DNA of 64,000 bases from Planctomycetaceae bacterium (GCA_021732415.1 JAKFVC010000136.1:1-64000), one strand, 5' to 3'. Positions 52,466 to 62,284 are shown, counted from the first letter of the stretch. Numbers and translations: made by a program. The notes: a model not told the origin generated them from the sequence alone.

Positions 52466-54810
52466 TCACGGCTAAGTGCGAATTTTGTGGTCTGCCGGTC
52501 TCCGCCCCGCGCGGAGCGGTTGCGGAAGGGAAGCCGCAACCTGTCTTTTGCTGCTTTGGCTGCGAGTTTGCCTCCGAGGTGACTCGGTCATCGGGACCAG
52601 AGGGGGCGAGTCGAATCCTGTTGCTGAGGATTGGGCTCGCTGCATTCTGCACCATGAACGTGCTGGCATTCACGATGGTCCTGTGGACTCACGATGTCTA
52701 TCCGGGGACGCGCGATGCGCGTGCAATACTGCTGGATGACGTCCTGCGGTATCTCGGATTGTTGTTCAGCCTGCCCGTGTGGTTTGTCCTGGGGCAACCG
52801 TTGCTGCTGAGTGCCGTCAGTCGCCTGCGCCGCGGGTTTCCAGCGACCGACTTATTGGTGTGCCTGGGGGTCATCGCGGCCTATGGGTTCTCGATCGCTT
52901 CGACCTGGCGTGGATCGGGGGCTGTATACTACGAAGTGGCGTGTGTGATCCTGGTGTTGATCACCCTGGGACGGTGGCTAGAGTCCCAGGGCAAGCTGCA
53001 AGCGACTTCGGCATTAGATGATCTAGGGCGGCTGCTACCGGAAATGGTACGCGTGCGGTTCATCGATCCGGAGCGTTTGATTCCTCTATCAGAGGTGCGC
53101 GTTGGCGATCACCTTCTGCTGAACCCCGGAGACTGCATTGGCGTGGATGGCGTCATTGCAGCCGGCCGCGCTCTTATTGATCAACGTCTGCTGACGGGAG
53201 AAAGCTGCCCGGTCGAAATGCGGGTCGGCGATGCTGTTCGCGCGGGGGCATTCAATCTCGACGGACATCTGGAACTCACCGCGAGTTCTACGGCCGAAGA
53301 CGGAAGCTTAGGGCGACTGGTTCGCAGCCTGCGTGAGGCGCGCCAGCACCGTGGTGCTTACGAGCGACTCGCCGAGAACGCAGCGATGTGGTTTCTGCCG
53401 GCGATCATCGTGGTGGCCCTTGCGACTATCGGTTGGCACGGTTGGTACTTTGGTTTCGAAACAGGGGTCATGACTGGCTTATCAGTGTTATTGATTGCCT
53501 GCCCTTGCGCCTTGGGCCTGGCCACGCCGTTGGCGGTCTGGACGGCGTTTGGCTGTGCGGTTCGACATCAGGTATTGTTTCGTAGCGGCGAGGCCATCGA
53601 ACGCCTGGCCGGAATCAAGGCTCTGGCCTGGGACAAGACCGGAACTTTGACCACTTCTGAACCGTCGATCGAGACGGTCGTCTGGTCGAGTGAGCCGGTG
53701 CCTGCCAACTTTCTATCCGATCTGCTGACTTTGGCCAGGCGGTCTAATCATCCATTCTCACACGCTGTAGTGAATTCATGGGGGCGATCGATCGCATCAA
53801 CTGAAGATCTGCTCGAAGTGAACGAGCACCCGGGCCGCGGAATGGTCGGACAATGTTGGAACGGAAAATTGATCTGTCTTGGCGGCCAACAATTGATCGA
53901 CGACCTGGGGATCTGCTGGCCGGGACACTTGCGTGCCACGTGGCGGCAGCTTGTCGCCGATTGCAAATCGGTCGTGATCGGGGCGAGCGATGGGGTTGTG
54001 CAGTGCATCATCGTCATTGCAGAATCGTTGCGGCCGGGTGCCGCCGATACCGTCTACCAATTACAAACCCTGGGAATCCACCAGCAGCTGCTGACCGGGG
54101 ATCATGTCCCGCGAGCCGCCAGACTGTTGGAGCAAGTGTTTGCCACGCGCCAGGCTGGCCGCTACCAGAAGTCGATGAGTCATCGGCATTCGCATCCTGA
54201 TCTGCTGGGATCATTCACCTTTCGGGCCGAACTTTCGCCATCGCAAAAAGCAGGAGCGATCTGTGCATTAAGACTGCAGCACGGGCCAGTGGCGATGGTC
54301 GGTGACGGCGTCAATGATGCTCTGGCGTTGACCGAGTCGGATGTTGGCATTGCCCTGCAATCGGGTGCCGATATCTCACGTGATTCCGCGGCCGTGTGCC
54401 TATTTGGTGATGACCTTCGCCGCGTGCCGTGGGCGATTGAGTATGCTCAATTCACGGTGCGAATTATTCGACAGAATCTGGCCTGGGCATTCGGCTACAA
54501 CGCGATCGGAGTGGCTTTGGCCGCCGCCGGGTATCTCAATCCGAGTCTGGCCGCGGTGCTGATGGTGGGGAGCAGCGGCTTCGTCATTGCGAACACATGG
54601 CGTCTCCATCGAGGAACCTCCGATTCAATCGATGAATCTTCTGCGACTGCCAGTTTTACTCCGCAGTTAGATTCTCATGTTCTGGACTCATGCATTCGGC
54701 CTTCACCATTGCTGGATGGGGCTATGAGTCAATCGTTAGCGGGTATTGATTCAATCAACGAACTTAGTGTTGATACGACTCGTGTACCGGAACAATCCAG
54801 TGTCGCTTGA
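52462..54810 (+). CDS. ccoI: Copper-transporting P1B-type ATPase, CcoI-like
   Basis: A 782-residue copper ATPase used to supply copper to cbb3 oxidase. The N-terminus has cysteine pairs (CEFCGLP and CCFGCEF) typical of CcoI. Other motifs: actuator LLTGESCPVE, metal site LIACPCALGLATPLAV, DKTGTLTTSEP, a full nucleotide-binding domain with the SNHPFSHAVVNS histidine motif, and VGDGVNDALALTESDVGIAL. A long C-terminal tail of about 65 polar residues follows the last helix. It starts inside the stop codon of the 65-residue gene. Confidence 0.93.
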   Translation: MITAKCEFCGLPVSAPRGAVAEGKPQPVFCCFGCEFASEVTRSSGPEGASRILLLRIGLAAFCTMNVLAFTMVLWTHDVYPGTRDARAILLDDVLRYLGLLFSLPVWFVLGQPLLLSAVSRLRRGFPATDLLVCLGVIAAYGFSIASTWRGSGAVYYEVACVILVLITLGRWLESQGKLQATSALDDLGRLLPEMVRVRFIDPERLIPLSEVRVGDHLLLNPGDCIGVDGVIAAGRALIDQRLLTGESCPVEMRVGDAVRAGAFNLDGHLELTASSTAEDGSLGRLVRSLREARQHRGAYERLAENAAMWFLPAIIVVALATIGWHGWYFGFETGVMTGLSVLLIACPCALGLATPLAVWTAFGCAVRHQVLFRSGEAIERLAGIKALAWDKTGTLTTSEPSIETVVWSSEPVPANFLSDLLTLARRSNHPFSHAVVNSWGRSIASTEDLLEVNEHPGRGMVGQCWNGKLICLGGQQLIDDLGICWPGHLRATWRQLVADCKSVVIGASDGVVQCIIVIAESLRPGAADTVYQLQTLGIHQQLLTGDHVPRAARLLEQVFATRQAGRYQKSMSHRHSHPDLLGSFTFRAELSPSQKAGAICALRLQHGPVAMVGDGVNDALALTESDVGIALQSGADISRDSAAVCLFGDDLRRVPWAIEYAQFTVRIIRQNLAWAFGYNAIGVALAAAGYLNPSLAAVLMVGSSGFVIANTWRLHRGTSDSIDESSATASFTPQLDSHVLDSCIRPSPLLDGAMSQSLAGIDSINELSVDTTRVPEQSSVA

Positions 54811-54824
54811 AGTAGAAAGAGACT

Positions 54825-55535
54825 ATGGGGGACCTCGCACTGGCGTTTTGTGGAGGCATGCTGGGATCCGCCCACTGCGTCGGGATGTGCGGCGCATTTG
54901 CGCTGGCGATCGGAGGTAGTGGGCTCGGATGGCTCGATAATGCCCGCCGGCAGTGTGTTTATACTCTCGGTCGAATGTTTACCTATGGTTGCGCGGGAAT
55001 GACCGCCGCATTTTTAGGAAGTCAACTCCAGCACCGGCTGCCGCAATGGATTCCGGCGCAGTCGTTACTCAGTATCTTTGCGGGTATTGTGCTGGTGACC
55101 CAGGGGCTGGCAATTCTGGGGCTGCCCGTCATACGCTGGCTTCCCACAATGGGGCGCATGGGATGTCAGGCCGCAACCGCATTTCGGGCGATGATGACGG
55201 CCCCGAATCTGATTGCCGTGTTTTTCGCTGGCGTGGCCACAGGTTTTCTCCCGTGTGCCTTGATCTATGCTTACCTGGCACTAGCCGCACGGTCTGGAGA
55301 TCTACTCATTGGGGCGTTGCTGATGGTCGCCATGGCGGCGGGAACTGCACCCCTGATGATTCTCACTGGCTTGGGGACGTCTAGCCTGCGACTGAGAACG
55401 CGACAGCAGATTCTGAAGGTGGCTGCAGTCCTGGTACTCGGCACGGGTATCGCGTCGTTAGTTCGAGGTTCCAGCTACTACTTTGCCGAACGCGACACGA
55501 TCCCGCAGCAATGTCCGATGTGCCGGGGCCGATGA
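54825..55535 (+). CDS. Sulfite exporter TauE/SafE-like protein (COG2836)
   Basis: A 236-residue membrane protein with six or so helices in two halves. It begins LALAFCGGMLGSAHCVGMCG, with the paired cysteine/histidine signature of the UreH/DsbD-like COG2836 group, and has GVATGFLPCALIYAYLALAA in the second half. Members of this group are frequently next to cbb3 oxidase genes and are thought to help with copper or haem-thiol maturation. It lies 14 bases after ccoI. Confidence 0.86.
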   Translation: MGDLALAFCGGMLGSAHCVGMCGAFALAIGGSGLGWLDNARRQCVYTLGRMFTYGCAGMTAAFLGSQLQHRLPQWIPAQSLLSIFAGIVLVTQGLAILGLPVIRWLPTMGRMGCQAATAFRAMMTAPNLIAVFFAGVATGFLPCALIYAYLALAARSGDLLIGALLMVAMAAGTAPLMILTGLGTSSLRLRTRQQILKVAAVLVLGTGIASLVRGSSYYFAERDTIPQQCPMCRGR

Positions 55536-55743
55536 CCGCGCGTTGACGCGAATGTGTGCGTTTGAGTGCTGTTGCTCAAAGCGCAGTTCACAAGGCACTC
55601 GGAATGAAAAGTGCGTGTATAATTCATCCAAGAGGACGATCAATCAAAGTAAGCCCCGTCGGCCTGGTCCTCTATCTCGAACGGCGATTCGTCGACAATC
55701 GCTAGCTGGCGACCAATTTAGGCAGCCTCAGAAAAAGGGACGC

Positions 55744-56016
55744 ATGATGAGCTTTGTAATCGGTATGGCGACAGGTTATGAAACGCGCAAATTGCAGGAG
55801 GAGCGCAGTTTGCGTCAGCGGATTCTGGCGTATATCGAGTCTGCCGGAATCAGGCTCACCGACAGGACAGGCCGCATGATCTCTCCCGACGAATTCTTCA
55901 GCCAGATACTCGGAGTCCATCCGTCAAGACGAAAGCTGATTATTAGCGCGATCGTCGCAGTTGCTGTTGCCGGGATCGCCGTCACGACCGGCATCGTGCT
56001 CTGGCAAATCATCTGA
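55744..56016 (+). CDS. Small membrane-anchored protein downstream of the cbb3 operon
   Basis: A 90-residue protein with a helical, charged N-terminal part (TGYETRKLQEERSLRQRILA) and a C-terminal membrane helix (LIISAIVAVAVAGIAVTTGI). I do not recognise a family. The ATG at 55744 or 55747 follows AAAAAGGGA. It is separated by about 210 bases from the TauE-like gene, so operon membership is uncertain. Confidence 0.6.
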   Translation: MMSFVIGMATGYETRKLQEERSLRQRILAYIESAGIRLTDRTGRMISPDEFFSQILGVHPSRRKLIISAIVAVAVAGIAVTTGIVLWQII

Positions 56017-56052
56017 TGGATCATGGTGACTGGCAGTCCGGATTGCTCACCT

Positions 56053-56066
56053 GTGCGGTAATGCAC
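56053..56066. repeat. GTGCG palindrome between convergent genes
   Basis: GTGCGGTAATGCAC lies between convergent genes and next to no obvious start codon. This copy argues that at least some members of the family are dispersed repeats or terminators rather than activator sites. Confidence 0.4.
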
Positions 56067-56220
56067 GGAGGCGTCTGGATTGCGCGGTGCGGGTGGGCCG
56101 CAGCTAATCATCTCGATTGCAATAGGCAATGTGCGGCACGGACTGGCGCACCAATGTCGCGAACTCGATCATCAAAAAGAGGGTACGGCGGAGCAGTTAT
56201 ATCGGTCATATTCTGAAGTA

Positions 56221-56712
56221 TTACGCGCCCGGTTCGACGGCTGAAACACCAGGGTGATAAGTCGAGTAGACAAAGATGGGAATTCCCAGGTCACCCAGGT
56301 GCGTTTGAATCAAGGGGCGAATGTCCTTCCAGTCCAAACCGCCGACCCCCGTCGCCAGTCGTGGCAAAGCCAGGCTGCGGATCTTTTCGTGTTCCAGTTC
56401 ATGCCGCAATCGACGCAGGCAATGATTCACGTTGGCAACGGTGGCGCGTCCTGACTTTGCCCCGTGATCAAACGATCCCTCTTGAGTCAGCAGGTTGAAG
56501 ATCCGAATGCCCCCCACTCCGCCCCACGTCCACAGTTCGCCGGCTTTGGGATGAACCCGGTGCGCGTAATGGCGGTAATCCTTGGCGAGGGACGGCCACT
56601 TTTCGCGAAGAGATAATGCCAGGCCCTTCTCGAACTCGTCATTCGGACCAATTCCATGCGCGACTGCCTGAGCAGTGGTCGAGAGAATATCGCCTTCAAC
56701 TTCGTGGATCAT
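56221..56712 (-). CDS. Macro domain (ADP-ribose-binding) protein
   Basis: A 163-residue single macro domain. Features: IHEVEGDILSTTAQAVAHGI at the start (the GDI and N/H-GIG ligand loops), GAVGG-like WGGVGGIRIFNLLTQ, ALPRLATGVGGLDWKDIRPL as the second ligand loop, and IPIFVYST at the end. Such proteins bind or hydrolyse ADP-ribose groups and are common in toxin-antitoxin or phage-defence settings. Start at 56712 rather than 56763, because the first 17 residues are not part of the domain. It opens the accessory region of the window. Confidence 0.88.
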   Translation of the reverse strand: MIHEVEGDILSTTAQAVAHGIGPNDEFEKGLALSLREKWPSLAKDYRHYAHRVHPKAGELWTWGGVGGIRIFNLLTQEGSFDHGAKSGRATVANVNHCLRRLRHELEHEKIRSLALPRLATGVGGLDWKDIRPLIQTHLGDLGIPIFVYSTYHPGVSAVEPGA

Positions 56713-56844
56713 CGGGGTGTCTCTTTTATGTATGAGGTTAGGAAATTGCGGCACTAACACCACGATCGCCGGATTAAGGACATCACGGCGATCGCTTCGA
56801 TTTGGATAGACTGTGCTTGGAGGCTGTTCGTCGACACACCGACT

Positions 56845-57543
56845 TCATTCGGGCCGTCGCATCAACGCATGTTCGAAGTGCTCGATCTGATGCCCGATAG
56901 ACTCGATACCTGTGTTGATTTCATCGACCGCATTTTCAGTTCCATCGACCAACCTTTCGGACAGCAGTCGGGCGTTCTTAATCGCACCCGACGTGGCGAC
57001 CGTGATCTGTGAGCGGGCGCGGAACGCGGCCCGCTCCAGGTTATCAGCAGCGGCACGCAGGTACTGACCTGAGCGTCGGCTGTGTTGCAGTTTCCAGGCG
57101 GCCGCGGCCTTCATCTGGGCGTGTTTCGCCAGGACAGCGAGAGCATGTGCGGATAATGCATCCAGCTCATCAATGGAGTCAGTACTCTTACCACTGAGTA
57201 TCGATTGTGCGAGGGCTTCAAGCTCGCGAGCCGCATGAATCAAGGTCATGTCTGCTCGTTCGTGTCCATTGGACGCCTCGATTCTCATCATAATGGCGGC
57301 CTTCCGCAGCTCGACTGCAGATGTCCGGACATGACCGTTCAGGAACGCATCGCGAGCTCGATCAAAATGCCGGCCGGTCTCATCCATCAAGTGAGTCCAC
57401 AGTTCCTCGTGAACTAACAGATAGCCAGGTGGCGCATGAGGAATATTGGGAACCGGAGCCTGCGGGTCGGCACTCGCCACGGTCGTTACACCACAGGCAA
57501 TCGCCGCGAGGATTAAAACACGAGTTGACAGATTGTGACACAT
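56845..57543 (-). CDS. Secreted helical protein of unknown function
   Basis: A 232-residue exported protein with a signal peptide (about 1-25, VLILAAIACGVTTVASA). The mature part is nearly all helical with many alanines (ELRKAAIMMRIEASNGHERA, then LDALSAHALAVLAKHAQM). It ends in a His/Glu-rich helix. No family recognised. The start at 57543 has a GGAGGA ribosome site; a longer frame upstream has none. Confidence 0.75.
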   Translation of the reverse strand: MCHNLSTRVLILAAIACGVTTVASADPQAPVPNIPHAPPGYLLVHEELWTHLMDETGRHFDRARDAFLNGHVRTSAVELRKAAIMMRIEASNGHERADMTLIHAARELEALAQSILSGKSTDSIDELDALSAHALAVLAKHAQMKAAAAWKLQHSRRSGQYLRAAADNLERAAFRARSQITVATSGAIKNARLLSERLVDGTENAVDEINTGIESIGHQIEHFEHALMRRPE

Positions 57544-57863
57544 GATCGAATTCCTCCATGAAATAGAAGTGTGACGTTTCGGATTCAACCGAAAATCCAG
57601 GACCAAAGGCCGTGTCGGCTGGAACGACGATGATTCATGGCAGTCGCTGGAATCTCTGGTCAGGGCGAGAATGCCAGTCCAACGCAAGCTGCATGAGTCG
57701 AGGGCATCATGAAAGCAACCGTCATGCCAGTCGGCGCGAATCAGTTCGAGATCCGGGGATTGCTTCGACAATGCGACAAATCTCAACGTGTATCAAGCAT
57801 TTGCGAGAGAAGGACTATTCGAGACTCTGCGAGAAAAGAGGATTGCGGCGGAGATACTGTGCG
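57544..57863. other. Gene-free stretch
   Basis: About 320 bases between the secreted protein gene and a truncated gene fragment. No motif, repeat or frame I can support. Confidence 0.45.
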
Positions 57864-58337
57864 TTAATGTCCCTGGCAGTGAGCGATCGAGCGCGCTCCC
57901 GACTGAGCTACCACCGGCACCCGCTCCCCCGCCTCAGTCGCCACGAGCACGGGCGAGATCAAGCACTCATGACTCGTCTCATGAAAGTTCTTGAGATCCA
58001 GAGCATAATCCCAAACCTGATCCACAGCCGCCGCCGGATACCCCGCCTCGCCAACCTTAAACTCCAGCAAAAACACGACGGCCCCCAACAACAGCACAAC
58101 ATCAGCCCGCCGCCCCAGCCGAGGGATCGAGTACTCAAAGTAGACGCGCCCCGGCACCGCAATCGCCCGCAAAGCCCCCTTAAGAACGACAATCTCCCGC
58201 ACCCAGGCATCTCGCTGAGTGACGTCCAAGGCGAAGGCGTTATTCGTCGCCAGCTCACCAACTATCGCCGCCTCGTCCTTGTGCAGGAACGTCGCGATGG
58301 GATCGGAGTAGAAGTAACGCTGCAAGGAATGCTCCAC
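57864..58337 (-). pseudogene. Broken DUF2075-type nuclease/ATPase gene (N-terminal fragment)
   Basis: The 157-codon frame matches the N-terminus of large DUF2075-family proteins: AWVREIVVLKGALRAI, then VYFEYSIPRLGRRADVVLLL, FLLEFKVGEA and QVWDYALDLKNFHETSHE. Full-length relatives are several hundred residues and carry a helicase-like ATPase domain next, which is missing here. The frame ends in unrelated codons. It is thus a truncated remnant, a sign of past mobile or defence-related DNA. Confidence 0.72.
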
Positions 58338-58787
58338 GGTGGCACACAGGGAATACTGAATGTATGCTAATCAGGGACAACTTGTAGAGCAAACGACCCC
58401 TGGGGTGAGAGTCAAACGAATCAGCTATTGAGCTAGGGGGCCCAAAGTTCTTGAACCTGGGAGAGCCCGAAGACTCCGAGGCAATCGCTTCCCGAACATG
58501 CATCATGTAGACCTGATTTGCAAAGCAAACCTGGGCTGCGGAGCGTCCGGACCCCAAACTGCGAGTTGACATGCGATCATACAAGTGTTACTTTGCTCTG
58601 GATCTATTCCTATCTCTCTATTTCTAGCAAGCCGGACGACTTTGATAGGCGTTCTTCATCTGATTTAATTGTCGCTGCAAACGGAAACTGCACTGATCGA
58701 ATGCAGAGTTCGCAATCGGTGCTTTCCAATTGCCCCAGTTCGTAACACATTGCACGCCATGTCTTGTTCCAGCTCCGTTCGTTTGAA
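58338..58787. other. Boundary region of the accessory cassette
   Basis: About 450 bases before the GAF-sensor gene. Short frames occur on both strands but have no family match or ribosome site. A stretch near 58400-58445 looks loosely like part of a tRNA on the minus strand, but no full cloverleaf can be drawn. Confidence 0.4.
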
Positions 58788-61619
58788 ATGGGCTCAGATC
58801 GCGACTTGGCGACGAAGAACCCGTACTGTTTTCCTTCGAACCTCCCGAAATCGAATCCAGCAGAGTGTGCCCGGATGACTCCTGTTGAGGAAGCACTGCA
58901 ACTCGCACTTCTCGTAGCCAATGACGTCGTGAACTTCGAAGCGCACCGCGCTATTTTCTATCGGCCTGATATAAGCGCTGAAGTGATGACTTGGCATTAT
59001 CGCGAGACGTACTGCGCGGCGAATAACCAGAGGCGCGACCTTCGCCGCGTGAAGACCGATCTAAAAGCAGTCGGTAGAAAACTCGTTGCCATTGTATCTG
59101 CTGAGAATGTGTCGGCTGTAATTCGACTCCGGACATCAGATGGTTATGTTGGTCTTTTATACATAAATCGTCCATTTGGCGGACCGGTTTATAGCGCGCA
59201 CGAAATGTGGCTACTTTCTCTGGTGGGGCGCTTGGCGAATGCGGCGATGAAGGACGTCAACGCACTCAAGACGCTACGGTTGTTACATCTGGTAATGATC
59301 GACCGGCGAGTTTTTTCTCGCGACGCGACCCCGGAGCAGATTTTGGCGCACTATGTGGAAATTGCGGGACTCGTCGTTCACCCGCGGCCATTCGACAAGT
59401 TTGCTCCAAACATTCCGTCAAGACCCGCTCCCGCCATTGACGAGAAGATTCGAATTGATGCAAAGTTGCTAAGCCCTAATGCTACTCAGCTCGTCATTGC
59501 GGCAACACTTTCCTCGCCTGATCGCCAATATCGTGATCGAGAACTCAATTCCACCAGGTACGTTCTTGACGAAAGAAACTCTATCGCCGCCCGTGTGTTC
59601 ATGTCGAAGCGTCCATACAGAAGCCTGCAAGTAGACGCTGAGAAACATTCGATTGTTCTGTTTCCAGACAGCGTTTCCCATATGTCAGCCCCGATCGTGT
59701 TCGGTGAAGAACGAGAGCAGGCCGAGATTACAATTCCCCAATGTTTGGGTGTCCTGACGTGCGAAACTACTCGAGCAAATGCATACACCGCATGGGATGA
59801 AGCGGCATTTGCCTTATTGGCTGCCCACGCTGCTTGGCCAGTTGGCCGCGCGTTGATTGAAAGGTTTGCCACACAGCTTGCGACAGAAAGAGATGTTGTC
59901 AAGGAGTGCGGGATCGCACTCGAAAAATGCTCCAGTGAGCAGCAGGTCTTCGCCGAGCTAATCCTGGCATTCAAGAAGCTGCACTATTTGCGCGGGCTAT
60001 TGTGTGAAGTTCACTGGCAGCATGGCACGATTAATGGGCTGGATTCGTGGGGCGATTCTCAAATGGAAAAGGTATGCGCGAGAACCCACCGTGGTTTCGA
60101 AGAGCACAGCCAAGATTGCCAGGTGATTGCGGCAAAATCGGCCAAGCCCGTCATCGTGCGAAACCCTGATTCGGACAAAGGAGTTCATCCCGATGCGCTG
60201 GCCGATGGAAAACTAAAGCACTTTGCCGTTGTTCCACTTGTCTCGTCTCACGGTCACGTGTCGCACACGGTACACGTGGAAAGGCAAGATGAATCACCAA
60301 TCTCTGAGAGAGCGGATATTCCGCTGCTGATCGAATTAAGTCGATTAGGATCGCAAGCGCTCGAACGTGTCCATGCTGCTCGAGTTTACAATGTGTGGTT
60401 CACAAACTGCGTGGGAGACAAGCTGCAAGATTTGCCGTCACTCCTCTATTCCGTTTCCGTAGCGGCCTATCAGGCTGGTGTGTCGACCCGAATTCGGTCC
60501 TTCTTAATCAATGGCCAAGATCAACAGGGGTTGTCGCAGTTTGGTGATCGGCAACTCGAGCGGTTTAAAGGGCGTATGCTTCCTAAGGACGAGACAACAC
60601 TGGGAACCTTGAATGCATTGAAGGAAGGGAAGCGGCCACTCTTGTGTTCAGTCTCTTCGCAGGTTTGGCGGCGGTCGGGTGAGTTTACGACACGTTTTTA
60701 TAAACGAGTCCCCCAGATTAAGCAATTTGACAAAGCTGGCCTTTCGGAATGGGTTGAAGCCCCAATTCTCGACTCAACCGGAAACGTCGTTGCAAAGTTG
60801 GTATTCGACCGGCAGGGCGCAACTGACACTCAATTTACGCAATCGGAAATGCAATGGATCGCCACCATCACGGGCAGTGCATCTCTCGTCGCGGGCACGC
60901 TGGCGTCGCGTCAGCTAACTGCTGCCCTCGCACGAGAAGGACTGGCGGCTGATGTGCTACGGCACGCGATAAGCGATATCGTTACCGGTGCTCTCGAACG
61001 ACTAGACGACAAGTTGGGCTCCAAAAACATTACGGACTTGGCAGAAATCTACCGTCAAGCGAGGAACTCCTTGGGAATTCTTCGCGGATTAGCCACGAAG
61101 GAAAGGGAACCACAGTCAATCGGCAGTGAGCTTCAACTGGTTCAACAACTCGTTGCCCCATTTCTCTACAATATTGGAATTGCGGAGACTATCCGTATTA
61201 GATTTAACCGGTTGGAAGGCTGTGTTCCATTATCTACGCGCAGCGAAACAAGCTGCTGGTCACCCTTTCCTTGGATCATGGTGAAGTTGTTGACCAATGC
61301 AGCAGAAGCCACTCTTAGATCCGCGAAGAGTGGCCGCTGGCTTCACAATCAACTCAAGATTTCGGTTACCTGCAGGGCAACGGTCGGAACTTCGGTCGCG
61401 ATTGTAGTGTCTAACACTGGTGATCAGTTGCCAGAAGCAGTTAAGATGGCGATGAATGACAGCCCTCGTGAGGTAGCGTCTGGAGGATCTGGCGAGGGAC
61501 ACGGGCTTGCGTATGCGCGGATGTTGGCGCTGGATAGTGGTTGGAACTTGACCTTCCTCAACAAAACCGATTCAACGGATTTTGAACTCGCGTTTCCAAC
61601 AAAGCCGGTTGTCGGCTGA
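58788..61619 (+). CDS. Multi-GAF histidine kinase-like sensor
   Basis: About 943 residues. Four GAF-type domains in tandem are suggested by repeated domain endings, such as YVGLLYINRPFGGPVYSAHE, CLGVLTCETTRANAYTAWDE, HFAVVPLVSSHGHVSHTVHV and VVAKLVFDRQGATDTQFTQS, each followed by a helix. The last 220 residues have a kinase-type ATP-binding fold: N-box KLLTNAAEAT, G1 VVSNTGDQLPE and G2 GSGEGHGLAYARMLALDSG. The usual N-box glutamate is lysine, the G1 aspartate is asparagine, and no standard H-box is seen (LRHAISDIV is the nearest). So it could be a pseudo-kinase or ATP-switch. ATG at 58788 is my choice; 58875 and TTG 58764 are possible. It is followed by a receiver-like gene after 35 bases. 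Confidence 0.78.
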   Translation: MGSDRDLATKNPYCFPSNLPKSNPAECARMTPVEEALQLALLVANDVVNFEAHRAIFYRPDISAEVMTWHYRETYCAANNQRRDLRRVKTDLKAVGRKLVAIVSAENVSAVIRLRTSDGYVGLLYINRPFGGPVYSAHEMWLLSLVGRLANAAMKDVNALKTLRLLHLVMIDRRVFSRDATPEQILAHYVEIAGLVVHPRPFDKFAPNIPSRPAPAIDEKIRIDAKLLSPNATQLVIAATLSSPDRQYRDRELNSTRYVLDERNSIAARVFMSKRPYRSLQVDAEKHSIVLFPDSVSHMSAPIVFGEEREQAEITIPQCLGVLTCETTRANAYTAWDEAAFALLAAHAAWPVGRALIERFATQLATERDVVKECGIALEKCSSEQQVFAELILAFKKLHYLRGLLCEVHWQHGTINGLDSWGDSQMEKVCARTHRGFEEHSQDCQVIAAKSAKPVIVRNPDSDKGVHPDALADGKLKHFAVVPLVSSHGHVSHTVHVERQDESPISERADIPLLIELSRLGSQALERVHAARVYNVWFTNCVGDKLQDLPSLLYSVSVAAYQAGVSTRIRSFLINGQDQQGLSQFGDRQLERFKGRMLPKDETTLGTLNALKEGKRPLLCSVSSQVWRRSGEFTTRFYKRVPQIKQFDKAGLSEWVEAPILDSTGNVVAKLVFDRQGATDTQFTQSEMQWIATITGSASLVAGTLASRQLTAALAREGLAADVLRHAISDIVTGALERLDDKLGSKNITDLAEIYRQARNSLGILRGLATKEREPQSIGSELQLVQQLVAPFLYNIGIAETIRIRFNRLEGCVPLSTRSETSCWSPFPWIMVKLLTNAAEATLRSAKSGRWLHNQLKISVTCRATVGTSVAIVVSNTGDQLPEAVKMAMNDSPREVASGGSGEGHGLAYARMLALDSGWNLTFLNKTDSTDFELAFPTKPVVG

Positions 61620-61654
61620 CAGCTTTAAATATTTGACTTCCCTGGAATCTTCGG

Positions 61655-62284
61655 ATGGCAAGAAACGTACTTCCCAAACCTGCAATCGTGATCGCAGACG
61701 ATAACGACGATTCGCTCGATAAACTGTATCGGGACACTCAATCAGTCAGTGACGATTGGGTATTGAAGTCACTTGGCTCAAGCTTGTTAGGTGCGCCTCA
61801 AATCATCCGCTGTTCGACGTTGAGACAGTTGCAAAGGGAAATGAAACGGGCACCCGGTCAATTCGAGCCGTGCCTGTTAATCACGGATAGTGTTGGTATG
61901 GGGTACTTGGACGAACGACATCGTTCAAATCTATTGCCGCTTATGAAGGTCGTTCTGCACACAAACAGCAAGAGTGATTCTGAATTCGTGAAGCTATTTA
62001 AAGACCGCAAGATTAATGTTCCGTTACATAAGGGAGACCCCGAGGCTCTCCGGAAGTGCATGTTCTCGCTCTATGAGGAGTATTGGAATCAATCTGTGCT
62101 CCGGCAATTGAGATATCACATTTCGTTTGGGAGTGAAAATCCAACTCGCAAATGCTACCAGCGCCCAGGCGAGGCTGAGGATTACATGAATCTTTTTGAT
62201 ATCTATCGAGAAGTGCTATCAGGGTCGGAACTTGGCAAGCGACTGGCGTTCCTGTGGAATGAACTAGAAGCAATCCACTGCTGA
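61655..62284 (+). CDS. Receiver-like protein of the GAF-sensor cassette
   Basis: A 209-residue protein. Its first 150 residues read as a divergent receiver: IVIADDNDDSLDKL with acidic residues, LLITDSVGMGYLDE with a possible phospho-aspartate, VVLHTNSKSD and VPLHKGD with the conserved lysine. The C-terminal 60 residues are helical with no known output domain. It is 35 bases after the sensor gene, which makes a sensor-receiver pair likely. Assignment rests on motif order only. Confidence 0.68.
   Translation: MARNVLPKPAIVIADDNDDSLDKLYRDTQSVSDDWVLKSLGSSLLGAPQIIRCSTLRQLQREMKRAPGQFEPCLLITDSVGMGYLDERHRSNLLPLMKVVLHTNSKSDSEFVKLFKDRKINVPLHKGDPEALRKCMFSLYEEYWNQSVLRQLRYHISFGSENPTRKCYQRPGEAEDYMNLFDIYREVLSGSELGKRLAFLWNELEAIHC

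Noticed and set aside
56069-56084. AGGCGTCTGGATTGCG as a sigma-54 promoter
   Set aside because: Fits the spacing but no plus-strand gene follows; likely chance.
57612-58370. 252-codon plus-strand frame
   Set aside because: Antisense to the DUF2075-like fragment; rich in Arg/His/Pro/Gln with no family features.
58400-58445. tRNA-like sequence on the minus strand
   Set aside because: Only a GGGCCCC-TAGCTC start and a loose T-arm-like string; no complete cloverleaf or anticodon arm can be drawn.
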